Origin: Coriobacteriia bacterium
GTDB taxonomy: Bacteria; Actinomycetota; Coriobacteriia; Anaerosomatales; PALSA-660
DNA length: 62,120 bases
Reading direction: 5' to 3'
Assembly: GCA_030652345.1 (NCBI GenBank)
Contig: JAUSAU010000110.1
Location: 1-62,120, forward strand
Part shown: in pieces, positions 51,705 through 60,347 of the stretch
Layout of the letters: each line of letters opens with the position of its first letter
How positions within the stretch are numbered: the stretch's first letter is position 1
Position numbers and translations under genes: made by a program
The notes under the pieces: generated by a model
Told to the model about the DNA's origin: nothing
The model's input: the letters and a program-made list of their open reading frames with translations, nothing else
The model's database searches: none

Positions 51705-52036
51705 TGCTTCTGTCCCTTCGATTCCAACCTGTGGTTTGTCGATGAGGGCGGCCTCTCCGACGCCCCGATCCGTCCACTGCTTGTATCGGGACGCAGCGCC
51801 CCGGCATCCACCGCTCATCGCTGCACGGATGAATAACGTGATGGTTGGCACGATGATTGTCAGACTCGCGGATGAGCGGACGGAATGCCGGATAGACGGC
51901 ATGGGTGCGGAATCATGCCCCATTCGTAGGCGGTCAGGTGGCCGGTTGGGGGCGTCGGGCGGACAGACTGCGACATCGCCAAAGCGGCAGATGCATGGAG
52001 TACCGCCCATTTCGCATGGAGTCGGGCTCTCGGATG
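51705..52036. other. 332-bp spacer without a recognisable gene
   Basis: No coding signal was seen. It contains a 9-bp direct repeat GCATGGAGT at 51993-52001 and 52014-52022, giving a period of 21 bp, close to the end of the PFL gene. It is the leader or promoter region of the secreted protein gene at 51291-51704; no clear -35/-10 pair could be chosen. Confidence 0.55.
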
Positions 52037-53401
52037 TCAGTTCCTGAGCGACCCGAGGGGAGAAGGAACACGGCCGCCGCGCTGCGTGAGGCCGCTGCCG
52101 GCCCATTCGTTGACGGCCATGACGGGAGCCGACCCGAGCAGGCCGCCGAACTCGACACGGTCGCCGACCGTCTTGCCCGGTACGGGGATGAGGCGGGCAG
52201 CAGTGGTCTTGTGATTGATGACACCGATCGCGCATACGTCGCCGATCACCGCCGCGATGGTCTCGGCGGGGGTCTCGCCGGGGATCGCGATCATGTCGAG
52301 TCCCACCGAGCAGACCGCTGTCATCGCCTCGAGCTTCTCGGGCGTCAGGGCGCCGGCTTTGACCGCGCGGACCATGTCAGCATCCTCGGAGACCGGGATG
52401 AACGCGCCCGAGAGCCCGCCGGCGTTCGAGGTGCCCATCGCGCCACCCTTCTTGACGGCGTCGTTGAGCAGCGCCAGGGCGAGCGTCGTTCCCGGTCCGC
52501 CGCATCGTTTCACGCCGATCGCCTGCAGGATGGCGGCGACGCTGTCGCCTTCGGCGGGTGTCGGCGCCAGGGACAGGTCGACGATGCCGGGCGTGACGCC
52601 CAGGCGGTGCGCGGCTTCCCGGGCCACGAGCTCGCCCATCCGGGTGATCTTGAACGCCGTCGCCTTGATGGATTCGGCCACCACGGTGAGATCCGCGTCG
52701 CGCGGCAGGGCCTCGACGACGGCGCGTACGGCGCCCGGCCCCGAGATGCCGACATGAACGACCTTGTCGGGCTCACCCGACCCGTGGACCGCGCCCGCCA
52801 TGAACGGGTTGTCTTCGACCATGTTGCAGAAGACCACGAGCTTCGCGCACGCGAGCGCGTCGCGCTGTGCGGTCAAGGCGGCGGCCTCCTTGATGACCCG
52901 GGACATCAGGACGATGGCGTCCATGTTGATGCCGGCCCGCGTGCTCGCGACGTTCACGGATGAGCACACGCGTTCCGTCGTCGCGAGAGCCCCGGGGATC
53001 GAGGCGATGAGTCGCCGGTCAGCCTCGCCGATGCCTTTGTGCACGAGCGCGGAGAAGCCGCCGATGAAGTCGACACCAACGGCGGCGGCGGCGCGGTCGA
53101 GTGCGACGGCGATCGGCGTGAGGTCCCGGTCGGGGCAGGACGCGACCAGCTCGGCGATCGGAGTGACCGAGATCCGCTTGTTCACGATGGGGATGCCGTA
53201 TTCGCGCTGGATCGCATCCGCCACAGGGACCAGGCGCTCGGCGGCGGAGGTGACGCGCTCGTAGACGCGGCTGACGATCGTGTCGATATCGTCGGCGGCG
53301 CAGGCGCGCAGGGAGAGACCGAGCGTGACCGTGCGGACATCGAGATGCTGGCGTGTGATCATCGCCAGTGTCTCGGCGATCTCCTCCGGGTCGATACGCA
53401 T
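52037..53401 (-). CDS. PFL family protein (UPF0210)
   Basis: A 454-residue cytoplasmic protein of the PFL/UPF0210 family, with the typical RTVTLGLSL start, [25 protein letters not shown] and the C-terminal [13 protein letters not shown]. It is related to the pyruvate-formate-lyase-like fold and is usually paired with an ACT-domain protein, as here. The reaction is unknown. ATG 53401 follows a strong AGGAGGACGC and lies 8 bp after the ACT gene stop, so both are in one operon. Confidence 0.93.
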   Translation of the reverse strand: MRIDPEEIAETLAMITRQHLDVRTVTLGLSLRACAADDIDTIVSRVYERVTSAAERLVPVADAIQREYGIPIVNKRISVTPIAELVASCPDRDLTPIAVALDRAAAAVGVDFIGGFSALVHKGIGEADRRLIASIPGALATTERVCSSVNVASTRAGINMDAIVLMSRVIKEAAALTAQRDALACAKLVVFCNMVEDNPFMAGAVHGSGEPDKVVHVGISGPGAVRAVVEALPRDADLTVVAESIKATAFKITRMGELVAREAAHRLGVTPGIVDLSLAPTPAEGDSVAAILQAIGVKRCGGPGTTLALALLNDAVKKGGAMGTSNAGGLSGAFIPVSEDADMVRAVKAGALTPEKLEAMTAVCSVGLDMIAIPGETPAETIAAVIGDVCAIGVINHKTTAARLIPVPGKTVGDRVEFGGLLGSAPVMAVNEWAGSGLTQRGGRVPSPLGSLRN

Positions 53402-53409
53402 GCGTCCTC

Positions 53410-53685
53410 CTAGATCCGGTGCATCGTGCGGAAGACGTCCTCGCGCTGGAGCGTGACCTGGTTCTCCAGTCGCCCGGCGACCTCTGCGAGCGCGGTCTGG
53501 ACGGCCTCGAAGGAGCAGCGCTCCTCGTCGACGGTGACCAGCATGGTCATCGAGAAGACGCCCGAGATGATGGTCTGACGGATGTCCTCGATGTTGACGC
53601 TGTTCTCGGCGAGGCACGCCGATATCGCAGCGACGATGCCCACGCGATCCTCACCGAGCACCGAGAGGATGGCTCGTGTCTTCAC
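53410..53685 (-). CDS. ACT-domain protein (UPF0237)
   Basis: A 91-residue single ACT domain of the UPF0237 family, with [20 protein letters not shown] and [23 protein letters not shown] domains bind amino acids or other small ligands at dimer interfaces. It is fixed next to the PFL family gene in many Gram-positives and archaea, so it probably regulates that protein. The GTG start follows GAAAGGGGTC. Confidence 0.93.
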   Translation of the reverse strand: MKTRAILSVLGEDRVGIVAAISACLAENSVNIEDIRQTIISGVFSMTMLVTVDEERCSFEAVQTALAEVAGRLENQVTLQREDVFRTMHRI

Positions 53686-53705
53686 GTCGGACCCCTTTCC
53701 GCGGT

Positions 53706-54191
53706 CTAGCTTCCGGCCTTGCCAGTGATCTGATCGATGTCGAGGCGGGCGACGCGCATCCGCTCGTAGACCGCATCGCCATCCAGGCGGTTGCGCTCCC
53801 AGACCGGTCCGGGATCCGCTTCGAGGTGCCCGAGGAGGATGCGCATCCCGTGTCGTGCCTCGTCCGGGTCCTCGACGAGTGCCATCGTGCCCGTGATCAC
53901 GACCGACTCGTAGTGGTGTTTGCAGGCGCCTTCTTCGTAGCCGCCATCGATCACCACCGTCGCGCAGACGCCGGGGTGCTCTCGCATGGCGGCGATCTTG
54001 CGGCCCTCCGGCGCGACGTGGAAGTACAGCGCGCCGCGGTCGGCGTCGTGGCCGTAGGAGAGCGTCACGACGTACGGCTCGCCCTCGTGGACCATCGCGA
54101 TCGCTGCGTAGCGGCCGCGGCGCAGGACGGAGTCGACGACGGATGCCTCGGTGAGGGCACGGTCGGCTCGTCGCAGGTGGAACGGGGACAT
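53706..54191 (-). CDS. Pyridoxamine 5'-phosphate oxidase-like protein (Nim-like)
   Basis: A 161-residue split-barrel flavoprotein. It has GRYAAIAMVHEGEPYVVTL and ALYFHVAPEGRKIAAM, the FMN-binding segments of PPOX proteins, with the YFH His in the place used by Nim nitroimidazole reductases. The GYEEGACKHHYESVV stretch is typical of the Nim-like subgroup. Members reduce nitroaromatics or bind haem or flavin; which applies here is open. ATG 54191 follows GGGAGGACGT. It is divergent from the DUF951 gene. Confidence 0.87.
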   Translation of the reverse strand: MSPFHLRRADRALTEASVVDSVLRRGRYAAIAMVHEGEPYVVTLSYGHDADRGALYFHVAPEGRKIAAMREHPGVCATVVIDGGYEEGACKHHYESVVITGTMALVEDPDEARHGMRILLGHLEADPGPVWERNRLDGDAVYERMRVARLDIDQITGKAGS

Positions 54192-54285
54192 ACGTCCTCC
54201 CTCATCGGTGCCGGGTGCGTGGTCGGATGCCTGACCATACAATGGTGCGACGAGACGGTAAAGCGCGCTTCACGAGGAGGATGTC

Positions 54286-54486
54286 GTGGCGGTACCCATC
54301 ACTCCCGTGCGGCTGGGCGACGTCGTGCGGCTCAAGAAGGTGCACGCGTGCGGTGCGAATGAGTGGGAGGTCACGCGGCTCGGCATGGACATCGGCCTGA
54401 CGTGCGTCGGGTGCGAGCGCAAGGTCAGACTCCTGCGGGCCGAATTCGACCGACGCTTCCGGGGCTTCCTCCGTCGCGCGGAGTAG
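54286..54486 (+). CDS. DUF951 family zinc-ribbon-like protein
   Basis: A 66-residue protein: LGDVVRLKKVHACGANEWEV, then GMDIGLTCVGCERKVRLLR. The Cys residues (AC...CVGC) are the usual conserved DUF951 positions and may bind a metal. In Bacillus (YyzM) this small protein is near the origin and genes such as ychF/yyaF. The GTG start follows GAGGAGGATGTC. A TACAAT box lies at 54238-54243. Function unknown. Confidence 0.88.
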   Translation: MAVPITPVRLGDVVRLKKVHACGANEWEVTRLGMDIGLTCVGCERKVRLLRAEFDRRFRGFLRRAE

Positions 54487-54492
54487 CTCCGA

Positions 54493-55509
54493 CTAGCGGC
54501 GCGCCGACCCCGGCGGGTCCTCTCCCAGGTTCCAGATGGCGCCCGGGGTCTTGATGCGGTTGAACTGCAGGTGGCAGTGGTTTCCGCCCTCGGCGGTGTA
54601 GTCGGTGAGCTGCAGCCCGGAGACCTTGCCCGCCAGCGCGCGGACCGATGCGATCCTATCGACACCTGCGTTCACGTGCTGGCCCTCGGTGACGGACGGG
54701 TCGGTGACGTGGATGATGACCGCGTCGACGTCGGAGAACAGGTCGGGTTTGATGTGGATCTCGATGTCGGGGTACTTGCCGTACAGCTTGTACTGCCGGA
54801 TCTCCATCACGGTACCGTCGATGGGTGAGTAGACGGCGGTTCCCGGACGCGCCCCGCAGTCCAGCGCGGTGTCGGGCTTGCCCTGGCGGCCGCTGCGCCA
54901 CAGCTGGATCGCCGGGCCACCGAACACACCCGCTTCCGTCACCAGCGTCGGCGCCGAGGTCGGCGGGGCCGTACGGCTCGATGCGACCGAGGAGCTTGCG
55001 ACGACCGTATCCGTCGCGCCCTTGCCCGCCTTTGCGGCCTTCGCGGCCGTCCGCGCCGCGCGCTGCAGCTTCGCGGCGCGCGCCGTTTTGCCGAGACTCG
55101 CCCGGGCCAGGAGCGAGGTCATCGCGAGCGAGTCCGTGTAGGACGCCTGATGGAAGGCGAGGATCGTGACGTCCGACGCCTGGACCGGAAGACGCAGCCT
55201 GACGCCCCGGAACGATGCGAAGAACGGCGTGGGAGGGGAGGGGTCGGCGGCTGGCGGCGCGGGCGAGGCGACAGCGGTCGCCGCGGGTACGCCGGCGCTC
55301 GGCTTGCCCGGTGAGACGCGTGCCAGGAGGAACCCGGAGACCAGGAAGATGGCGACGATGCCGAGCATGGGGAGCAGCCACGTGTCGGTGACGGGGCGGC
55401 GGCGATTGCGGCGCGGGCCCGAACCCAGCGTGATGCCGGTGTCCCGCGGGGGCGCGAGGGTCGGCCGGGGACCTCTGCCTCGGCGATGACGGCGCGGCGT
55501 ATCGCTCAC
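54493..55509 (-). CDS. Membrane-anchored M23-like (LytM) domain protein
   Basis: A 338-residue protein. An Arg-rich cytoplasmic N-terminus (about 40 residues) precedes one transmembrane helix (LLPMLGIVAIFLVSGFLLA), a Pro/Ala-rich linker, a beta segment (GVRLRLPVQASDVTILAFHQ) and a C-terminal M23-like domain (YSPIDGTVMEIRQYKLYG, then EGGNHCHLQFNR). The His-x-His is HCH, and the first metal-binding H-x-D motif of active M23 enzymes is not visible. It is thus a likely inactive LytM protein. The start is uncertain: GTG 55509 and GTG 55539 are in frame, both with a poor ribosome site. A TATACT box stands at 55645-55650 on this strand. Confidence 0.7.
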   Translation of the reverse strand: MSDTPRRHRRGRGPRPTLAPPRDTGITLGSGPRRNRRRPVTDTWLLPMLGIVAIFLVSGFLLARVSPGKPSAGVPAATAVASPAPPAADPSPPTPFFASFRGVRLRLPVQASDVTILAFHQASYTDSLAMTSLLARASLGKTARAAKLQRAARTAAKAAKAGKGATDTVVASSSVASSRTAPPTSAPTLVTEAGVFGGPAIQLWRSGRQGKPDTALDCGARPGTAVYSPIDGTVMEIRQYKLYGKYPDIEIHIKPDLFSDVDAVIIHVTDPSVTEGQHVNAGVDRIASVRALAGKVSGLQLTDYTAEGGNHCHLQFNRIKTPGAIWNLGEDPPGSARR

Positions 55510-55713
55510 GTCGTGTGACCGGTGACGTGAGCGCTCCACGGGTGCGGTCGGCTCGGCATCCGACCTGATGTGCGCCGTATCGGCGGTGTGATTGGCATCG
55601 TGACTCGCGGTCCGTGAGCGTCGGTACGCGCATGTGCGCACCCGAGTATACAAGCCCGGGCAGGGGCGGACGCGGGGGTAGCGAAACCATGTAGCGCGGA
55701 CACCCCCGCTTCG

Positions 55714-55722
55714 TGGTAGATT
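55714..55722 (+). promoter_or_regulatory. Extended -10 promoter of the V-ATPase operon
   Basis: TGGTAGATT fits an extended -10 element 61 bp upstream of the first ATPase gene. A perfect palindrome GTCCCGGTCCGGGAC (55730-55744) begins at the expected transcription start and may be an operator. Confidence 0.55.
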
Positions 55723-55782
55723 TCCAAGGGTCCCGGTCCGGGACGTTCTCTGCCGCACATGAAGGCCATACAGGGGGTCGGA

Positions 55783-56088
55783 GTGGAGAAGCTCGAACGG
55801 GTGCTCGCCGCCGAGGAAGAGGCGCGGCAGACGGTCGCCGACGCCCGGGAGCGCGCGTCGCGTGCTCGGACCGATGGCGCCGGGGCCGCCCGGACCGCCG
55901 TTGAGCGGATCGCGACGAACGCTGCTGCGGCAGCCGCTGCCGAGCGCGACCAGGTCATGGGCGTCGCGGCCGCGGAGGCTGCAGAACTGACGCAGCAGGC
56001 CGGATCCACGCGCGACTCCGCTGTCACGAACTCCGCAGCGAAGATGGACGACGCCGTCGCGCGCCTGCTGGGCGCCCTGGGGGTCTGA
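55783..56088 (+). CDS. V-type ATPase peripheral stalk subunit G/H
   Basis: A 101-residue, Ala/Glu/Arg-rich coiled-coil protein (EKLERVLAAEEEARQTVADA, then ERDQVMGVAAAEAAELTQQ), typical of the short stalk subunit of A/V-type ATPases, which pairs with subunit E. GTG 55783 is favoured by AGGGGG 5 bp upstream; ATG 55759 would add eight residues but has no clear ribosome site. It opens the operon and ends 2 bp before subunit I. Confidence 0.88.
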   Translation: MEKLERVLAAEEEARQTVADARERASRARTDGAGAARTAVERIATNAAAAAAAERDQVMGVAAAEAAELTQQAGSTRDSAVTNSAAKMDDAVARLLGALGV

Positions 56089-56090
56089 AG

Positions 56091-58271
56091 GTGGCCGTCG
56101 CGCGCATGAGCAGGGTCGAGGTCGTCGGCTATCGGCCCGTCCTCGATGACGTCCTGCAGGCACTCCAGCGCGCGGGTGTCCTGGAGGTCGATGCCGCACC
56201 CGAGGGTCTCGACACCGAGGAGATCGACGTCGCGGACGACCGCCACCGCCGTCTCGAGGAGTACGCCGCCGACGCGCGGTTCGTGTGCGACTTCCTGGCC
56301 CGTCACCATACGGCGACCCAGCCGTTCTCAGCGTTCGTCAGCGAGAAGATCCATCTGAGCGCCGCGGAGTTCGACTCGCTCGATCCCGGAGCCTCCCTCC
56401 TGCATCTCTACCGGCGCTGCGCGGAGATCGCCGACCGCACCGCCTCGCTCGAGCGCGAACGCCTCCGCCTCACGTCCCTGGTCGCGGATCTCGCCCCATG
56501 GAGCGATGTGAGGATGCAGATATCGCAGTGGTCCGGGACCGAGCACGTCGCGCTGCTCGCGGGAACCGTGCGGACGAGCGAGGCGGAGCGGGTGCGGGCA
56601 GCGCTTCGCGAGATCTCTCCCGACGTGAGCGTGGCCGAGTACGGAGGCGCCGGACCGCGGAGCGCCTGGATCGTGCTCGCGCATCACAGCGTGCTGGAGC
56701 CGGTCCGCTCGATGCTCGCCACCACGACCTTCGTCGAGACGTCCTTCCCGGGACTGCAGGACTACCCGGCGGAGGAGTCGTCGCGCGCATCCGACCGGAT
56801 CGTCGCGATCGATGGGGAAATCGCCGAGCTGGGCGCGCTCGCGACAGAACTGGCCGCCGCCCACTACACCGACTCCGTCGCGCTGCTCGAGCGAATCGAG
56901 ACGCGGGCCGCCTCGATGAAGGTGCGCGAGCGGTTCGGCCGGACCGAGCGGGCCTTCGTGGTGCGCGGGTGGGTGCGAGAGAGTCGCCGGGGCGATCTGA
57001 ACGCCGCACTCGCTCCCTGGGCGGGAGATCTGGATATCGCCTTCTCCGAGCCGACCGATGAGGATTCGCCACCGGTACAGCTCGACAATCCAGCATGGCT
57101 GCGCCCGTTCGAGATCCTCACCGACCTCTACGGCAGCCCGAACTACCGGGAACTCGATCCGACGCCTCTGCTGGCGCCGTTCTTCCTGCTCTTCTTCTCG
57201 ATCTGCATCAGCGACGTGGGCTACGGTGCGATGCTCGCGAGCGGCGCGTACTACATCAAGACGAAGGTCGATGTCGCTCCCGGCGTGAAGAAGTTCATGG
57301 ACCTCATGATCATCGGCGGCTTCGGTGCCATGGTCGTCGGCGTCCTGTTCGGCTCCTGGTTCGCGCTGCCGGTCGACTCCCTGCCCCCGCTCCTCCGCTC
57401 GCTGCAGGTGTTCGACCCGATGCTCCAGCTCACCACCTTCCTCATCGGCACGGTCGTCCTCGGGTGCATCCAGGTCTTCTTCGGCGTGCTCGTCGCGGCT
57501 TACGCCGCGTGGCGCGGCGGTGACGCGGGTGCGGCCATCTTCGAGCAGCTCTCGACGCTCTTCCTCTTCGCGATGATCGCCGTCGCCGTGGTGGTCAAGG
57601 GTTCCGCCGGCTGGGCGCTGTCCGTCGGCATCGTCGGCACCATGCTCATGCAGGGCCGCTCGCTCGAGACCTCGCTCGGTGACCCGGAGGCGCCGCTGTG
57701 GGACCGCGCCGTGGGCTGGGCGTGGCTTGCGGGCATGGCCGCCTCGGTCGTCGCCATGGCCACCGTGTCGGTCGCCACGGGCCTGGGCGTCGTGTTCGCC
57801 GTGAGCATGCTGGCGCTGGTCTCCCGGACCGGTCGGCGCTCCGTCGTCTCTCTGCTCGGAGGGGCGTACAGTGTCTACGGCATGAGCGCGTTCATCGGCG
57901 ACATCCTCTCGTACACACGCCTCGCTGCGCTCGGGTTGTCCGGTGCGCTCGTCGGTTCGGTGTTCAACCTGCTGGCCGGGCGCGTCTGGGGTCCGGTCGA
58001 GGGGCTGTGGGGTGGTGGTGGGTTCGGCATGGTCGGCGCCGTGATCGTCGCAGTGCTCGCGGCGACCGTGTTCGTGGTGGGGCATGTGTTCAACGTGGTG
58101 ATCAACCTGCTCGGCGCGTTCGTGCATCCCGCGCGTCTGCAGTTCGTCGAGTTCTTCAGTAAGTTCTACGAGGGCGGGGGCCGAGTCTTCGACCCGTTCC
58201 GCCTGAAGACGAAGTCGGTGATGCTCGGCGAGCCACGCGCTGCCGGGCAGGAAGGAGGAACTGGATCGTGA
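56091..58271 (+). CDS. ntpI: V-type ATPase subunit I (a subunit)
   Basis: A 726-residue membrane stator that forms the two ion half-channels next to the K ring. The N-terminal half (1-350) is a soluble coiled-coil arm and begins with VAVARMSRVEVVGY. The C-terminal half has about eight helices, including PFFLLFFSICISDVGYGAML and AFIGDILSYTRLAALGLSGA, where the conserved Arg of SYTRL faces the K-ring Glu. The end NLLGAFVHPARLQFVEFFSK is typical. GTG 56091 follows GGGGGTCTGAAG; ATG 56106 is an alternative. Confidence 0.95.
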   Translation: MAVARMSRVEVVGYRPVLDDVLQALQRAGVLEVDAAPEGLDTEEIDVADDRHRRLEEYAADARFVCDFLARHHTATQPFSAFVSEKIHLSAAEFDSLDPGASLLHLYRRCAEIADRTASLERERLRLTSLVADLAPWSDVRMQISQWSGTEHVALLAGTVRTSEAERVRAALREISPDVSVAEYGGAGPRSAWIVLAHHSVLEPVRSMLATTTFVETSFPGLQDYPAEESSRASDRIVAIDGEIAELGALATELAAAHYTDSVALLERIETRAASMKVRERFGRTERAFVVRGWVRESRRGDLNAALAPWAGDLDIAFSEPTDEDSPPVQLDNPAWLRPFEILTDLYGSPNYRELDPTPLLAPFFLLFFSICISDVGYGAMLASGAYYIKTKVDVAPGVKKFMDLMIIGGFGAMVVGVLFGSWFALPVDSLPPLLRSLQVFDPMLQLTTFLIGTVVLGCIQVFFGVLVAAYAAWRGGDAGAAIFEQLSTLFLFAMIAVAVVVKGSAGWALSVGIVGTMLMQGRSLETSLGDPEAPLWDRAVGWAWLAGMAASVVAMATVSVATGLGVVFAVSMLALVSRTGRRSVVSLLGGAYSVYGMSAFIGDILSYTRLAALGLSGALVGSVFNLLAGRVWGPVEGLWGGGGFGMVGAVIVAVLAATVFVVGHVFNVVINLLGAFVHPARLQFVEFFSKFYEGGGRVFDPFRLKTKSVMLGEPRAAGQEGGTGS

Positions 58272-58768
58272 CAGAACTCATGTGGGGCCTGTCGGGAACC
58301 GATTGGGCGCTGCTCGGAGGCGGAAGTGCCGCCATCCTGGGCGGCATCGGCTCGGCGATCGGTATCGCGATCGCGAGCGCTACGGTCTCGGGCATCGTGG
58401 CGGAGGACGGCGAGAAGTTCGGCAAGCTGCTTCCGATCGCGGCGATGCCGGGCACGCAGGGCATCTACGGCTTCATCGCGGCGGTGCTCGTGCTCATCTT
58501 CTTCCAGATCCTCAACGGCAAGGTCGACCTGGCCGGGCCTGCGGGCTTCCAGGTGTTCCTGGCGTGCCAGCCGGTCGCGTGGCTGTGTCTGGTCTCGGCG
58601 ATCTACCAGGGCAAGGCGGGCGCATCGGCCGCGGGTATCGTCGCGCGTCGCAGCGAGGACTCGGGCAAGGCGCTCATCTTCCCCGCGCTCGTCGAGACCT
58701 ACGCTGTCCTTTCGCTGATCGTGACGATCCTCATGCTGACCGCGCTCTCGGGCGCCTACATCAAGTAG
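58268..58768 (+). CDS. ntpK: V-type ATPase subunit K (membrane rotor ring)
   Basis: A 166-residue proteolipid with four helices, i.e. two fused hairpins. The first hairpin carries PGTQGIYGF and the second ends in LVETYAVL with the single ion-binding Glu-143. Thr-63, Gln-64, Gln-114 and Glu-143 match the Na+ ligands Thr-64, Gln-65, Gln-110 and Glu-139 of Enterococcus hirae NtpK, so Na+ coupling is predicted. The start overlaps the subunit I stop. One Glu per four helices is the usual V-type ring. Confidence 0.95.
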   Translation: MTELMWGLSGTDWALLGGGSAAILGGIGSAIGIAIASATVSGIVAEDGEKFGKLLPIAAMPGTQGIYGFIAAVLVLIFFQILNGKVDLAGPAGFQVFLACQPVAWLCLVSAIYQGKAGASAAGIVARRSEDSGKALIFPALVETYAVLSLIVTILMLTALSGAYIK

Positions 58769-58778
58769 CGGGGGCATC

Positions 58779-59366
58779 GTGGCGATCGACGATATCGTCG
58801 GACGGATACGCGCGGATGCGGAAGCGGAAGCAGCGGCCATCGTCTCCGAGGCGGAGGCGGAGGTCGCACGGCTGACCGCGGAGGCCGTGGCTCGTGCCGA
58901 GGCGGAAGCCGAGCGCTCGCTCGTCAGGGACGCGGCACGTGCGGCCCGGGACGCGGCGACGGTCGTGGCCGGAGCGAGGCTCGCTGCGCGCGACGCGTTG
59001 CTGGGCGCGCGGCTCGCTGCCGACCGCGAGGCGCTCGAACGCGCCGAGCAGGCGCTCATCGCGCTGCCCGACGCCGCCTACGCGGCGCTGCTGGCGGCCG
59101 GGGTCGCCGATGCGGCGGCCGGGGACGAGACGCTGCTGCTGGGCTCCGCGGACGCCGAGCGGCTGACCGCGGCGCTTCCGGCAGCGCTCAAGGCCGCGGG
59201 TGCGCCGGCGCTCACGATCGGTACCGAGGCGGCGGGTGTCGAACGCGGCGTCGTGCTCTCGGGTGATCGCGTGCGAGTCGAGATCTCGCCGTCCGCGCTG
59301 ATCGACGGCCGTCGCGAGGAACTCCTCGCCCTGGTCGATTCCGTGTTGTTCTCGGAAGGGGCGTAG
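58779..59366 (+). CDS. ntpE: V-type ATPase subunit E
   Basis: A 195-residue stalk subunit. The first 90 residues are an Ala/Glu/Arg coiled coil (EAEAAAIVSEAEAEVARLTA) that pairs with subunit G/H. The C-terminal globular domain binds the catalytic head and has ERGVVLSGDRVRVEISPSA, similar to the GGVVV..G.....NTL..R ending of the family. The GTG start lies 10 bp after subunit K, preceded by GGGGGCATC. The composition is extremely rich in Ala, as its neighbours are. Confidence 0.9.
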   Translation: MAIDDIVGRIRADAEAEAAAIVSEAEAEVARLTAEAVARAEAEAERSLVRDAARAARDAATVVAGARLAARDALLGARLAADREALERAEQALIALPDAAYAALLAAGVADAAAGDETLLLGSADAERLTAALPAALKAAGAPALTIGTEAAGVERGVVLSGDRVRVEISPSALIDGRREELLALVDSVLFSEGA

Positions 59367-59372
59367 GGCGCG

Positions 59373-60347
59373 ATGCCGCGGAGAGGCGACGATATCCGCT
59401 ACGGGTTCGCGGTCGGGCGCGTGATGGTTCTGCGCACCCGTCTGCTGGGCCGTGCGGCCTACGAGCGCCTGCTCGACGCACCGACCTTCGCCGAGCAGAA
59501 GCGCGTGCTGTCCGAGACGCACTTCGGCCGCTTCATCGAGGGCACGCAGACCGGGACGGACGTCGAGCGCGCTATCGACGAGTCGCTGCTCGACTTGCAT
59601 CAGGAGTTCCTGGAGAGCGCCGGGCTGCCCGAGCCCGTCGTGGCCTTCTTCCGGGCGCCGTATGACTTCGCGATCCTCAAGGCCGTACTGAAGGCGCGGA
59701 TGGTCGGCGTCGAGCCGGAGTTGCCTTCCGTCGCTTTGGGCGCTGTCCCCCTCGATGTGTTCGCCGAGCCCGCGGCGCTTCCCGGGCCACTCGGCGAGAC
59801 CGCACGCGAACTCTTGTCGGACGGCGAAGCGGTACCGGAGGCGCTGGACGCGGCGGTGGACCGTGCGATGTTCGCCGAGCTCCAGCGTCTCGCACGGCTC
59901 TCACGGGTGCCGTTCCTCGCTACGCTGGCGGCCCGCGAGGCGGACGTCGCCAACGCCAAGGTCCTGCTGCGCTGTGCGCTTGCGCGGCGTACTCCTGAGG
60001 CCGCACTCGCGATGCTCGTTCCCGGCGGCCGGTGGGACGCGGCCTCGCTCGCGGACCTCGTGCGCAGACCCGATGAACTCGCTGCCGCCGTCATGGTCGC
60101 TCGCGTGCTGCCCACGCCCGCCGTATCGGATCTGCTCGATGTCTCGCGCCTCGACGTGCTCGCTGACGGCGCCATCGCCGCGCTCGCTCGCGAGGCCTCG
60201 CTCATGGGGATCGGCCCGGAGCAGGTGCTCGGCTACGTCCTCGCGCGCCGCGCCGAGGCCGTCACCGTCCGGTCGCTGCTCGTCGGCCGGCTCGCGGGAC
60301 TCTCCCGCGACACGGTCGCCGGACGCCTGAGGGAGGCGGTCTCGTGA
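59373..60347 (+). CDS. ntpC: V-type ATPase subunit C
   Basis: A 324-residue helical protein that joins the central shaft to the K ring. The start DDIRYGFAVGRVMVLRTRLL is typical of subunit C/d proteins (YxxxxxRVRxLExxLL pattern), and three-fold repeated helical units follow. APYDFAILKAVLKAR is the conserved DxxNLKxxLR-type segment. ATG 59373 stands 6 bp after subunit E. Its stop overlaps the start of subunit F. Confidence 0.9.
   Translation: MPRRGDDIRYGFAVGRVMVLRTRLLGRAAYERLLDAPTFAEQKRVLSETHFGRFIEGTQTGTDVERAIDESLLDLHQEFLESAGLPEPVVAFFRAPYDFAILKAVLKARMVGVEPELPSVALGAVPLDVFAEPAALPGPLGETARELLSDGEAVPEALDAAVDRAMFAELQRLARLSRVPFLATLAAREADVANAKVLLRCALARRTPEAALAMLVPGGRWDAASLADLVRRPDELAAAVMVARVLPTPAVSDLLDVSRLDVLADGAIAALAREASLMGIGPEQVLGYVLARRAEAVTVRSLLVGRLAGLSRDTVAGRLREAVS

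Noticed and set aside
51705..52036. Extended N-terminus of the secreted protein reaching to 52235
   Set aside because: The upstream frame overlaps the PFL gene and has no hydrophobic or conserved sequence; ATG 51704 has a ribosome site and a clean signal peptide.
56328..58127. Long minus-strand frame opposite subunit I
   Set aside because: Composition is His/Asp/Glu/Arg-rich and there is no ribosome site; it is the shadow of a GC-rich membrane protein gene.
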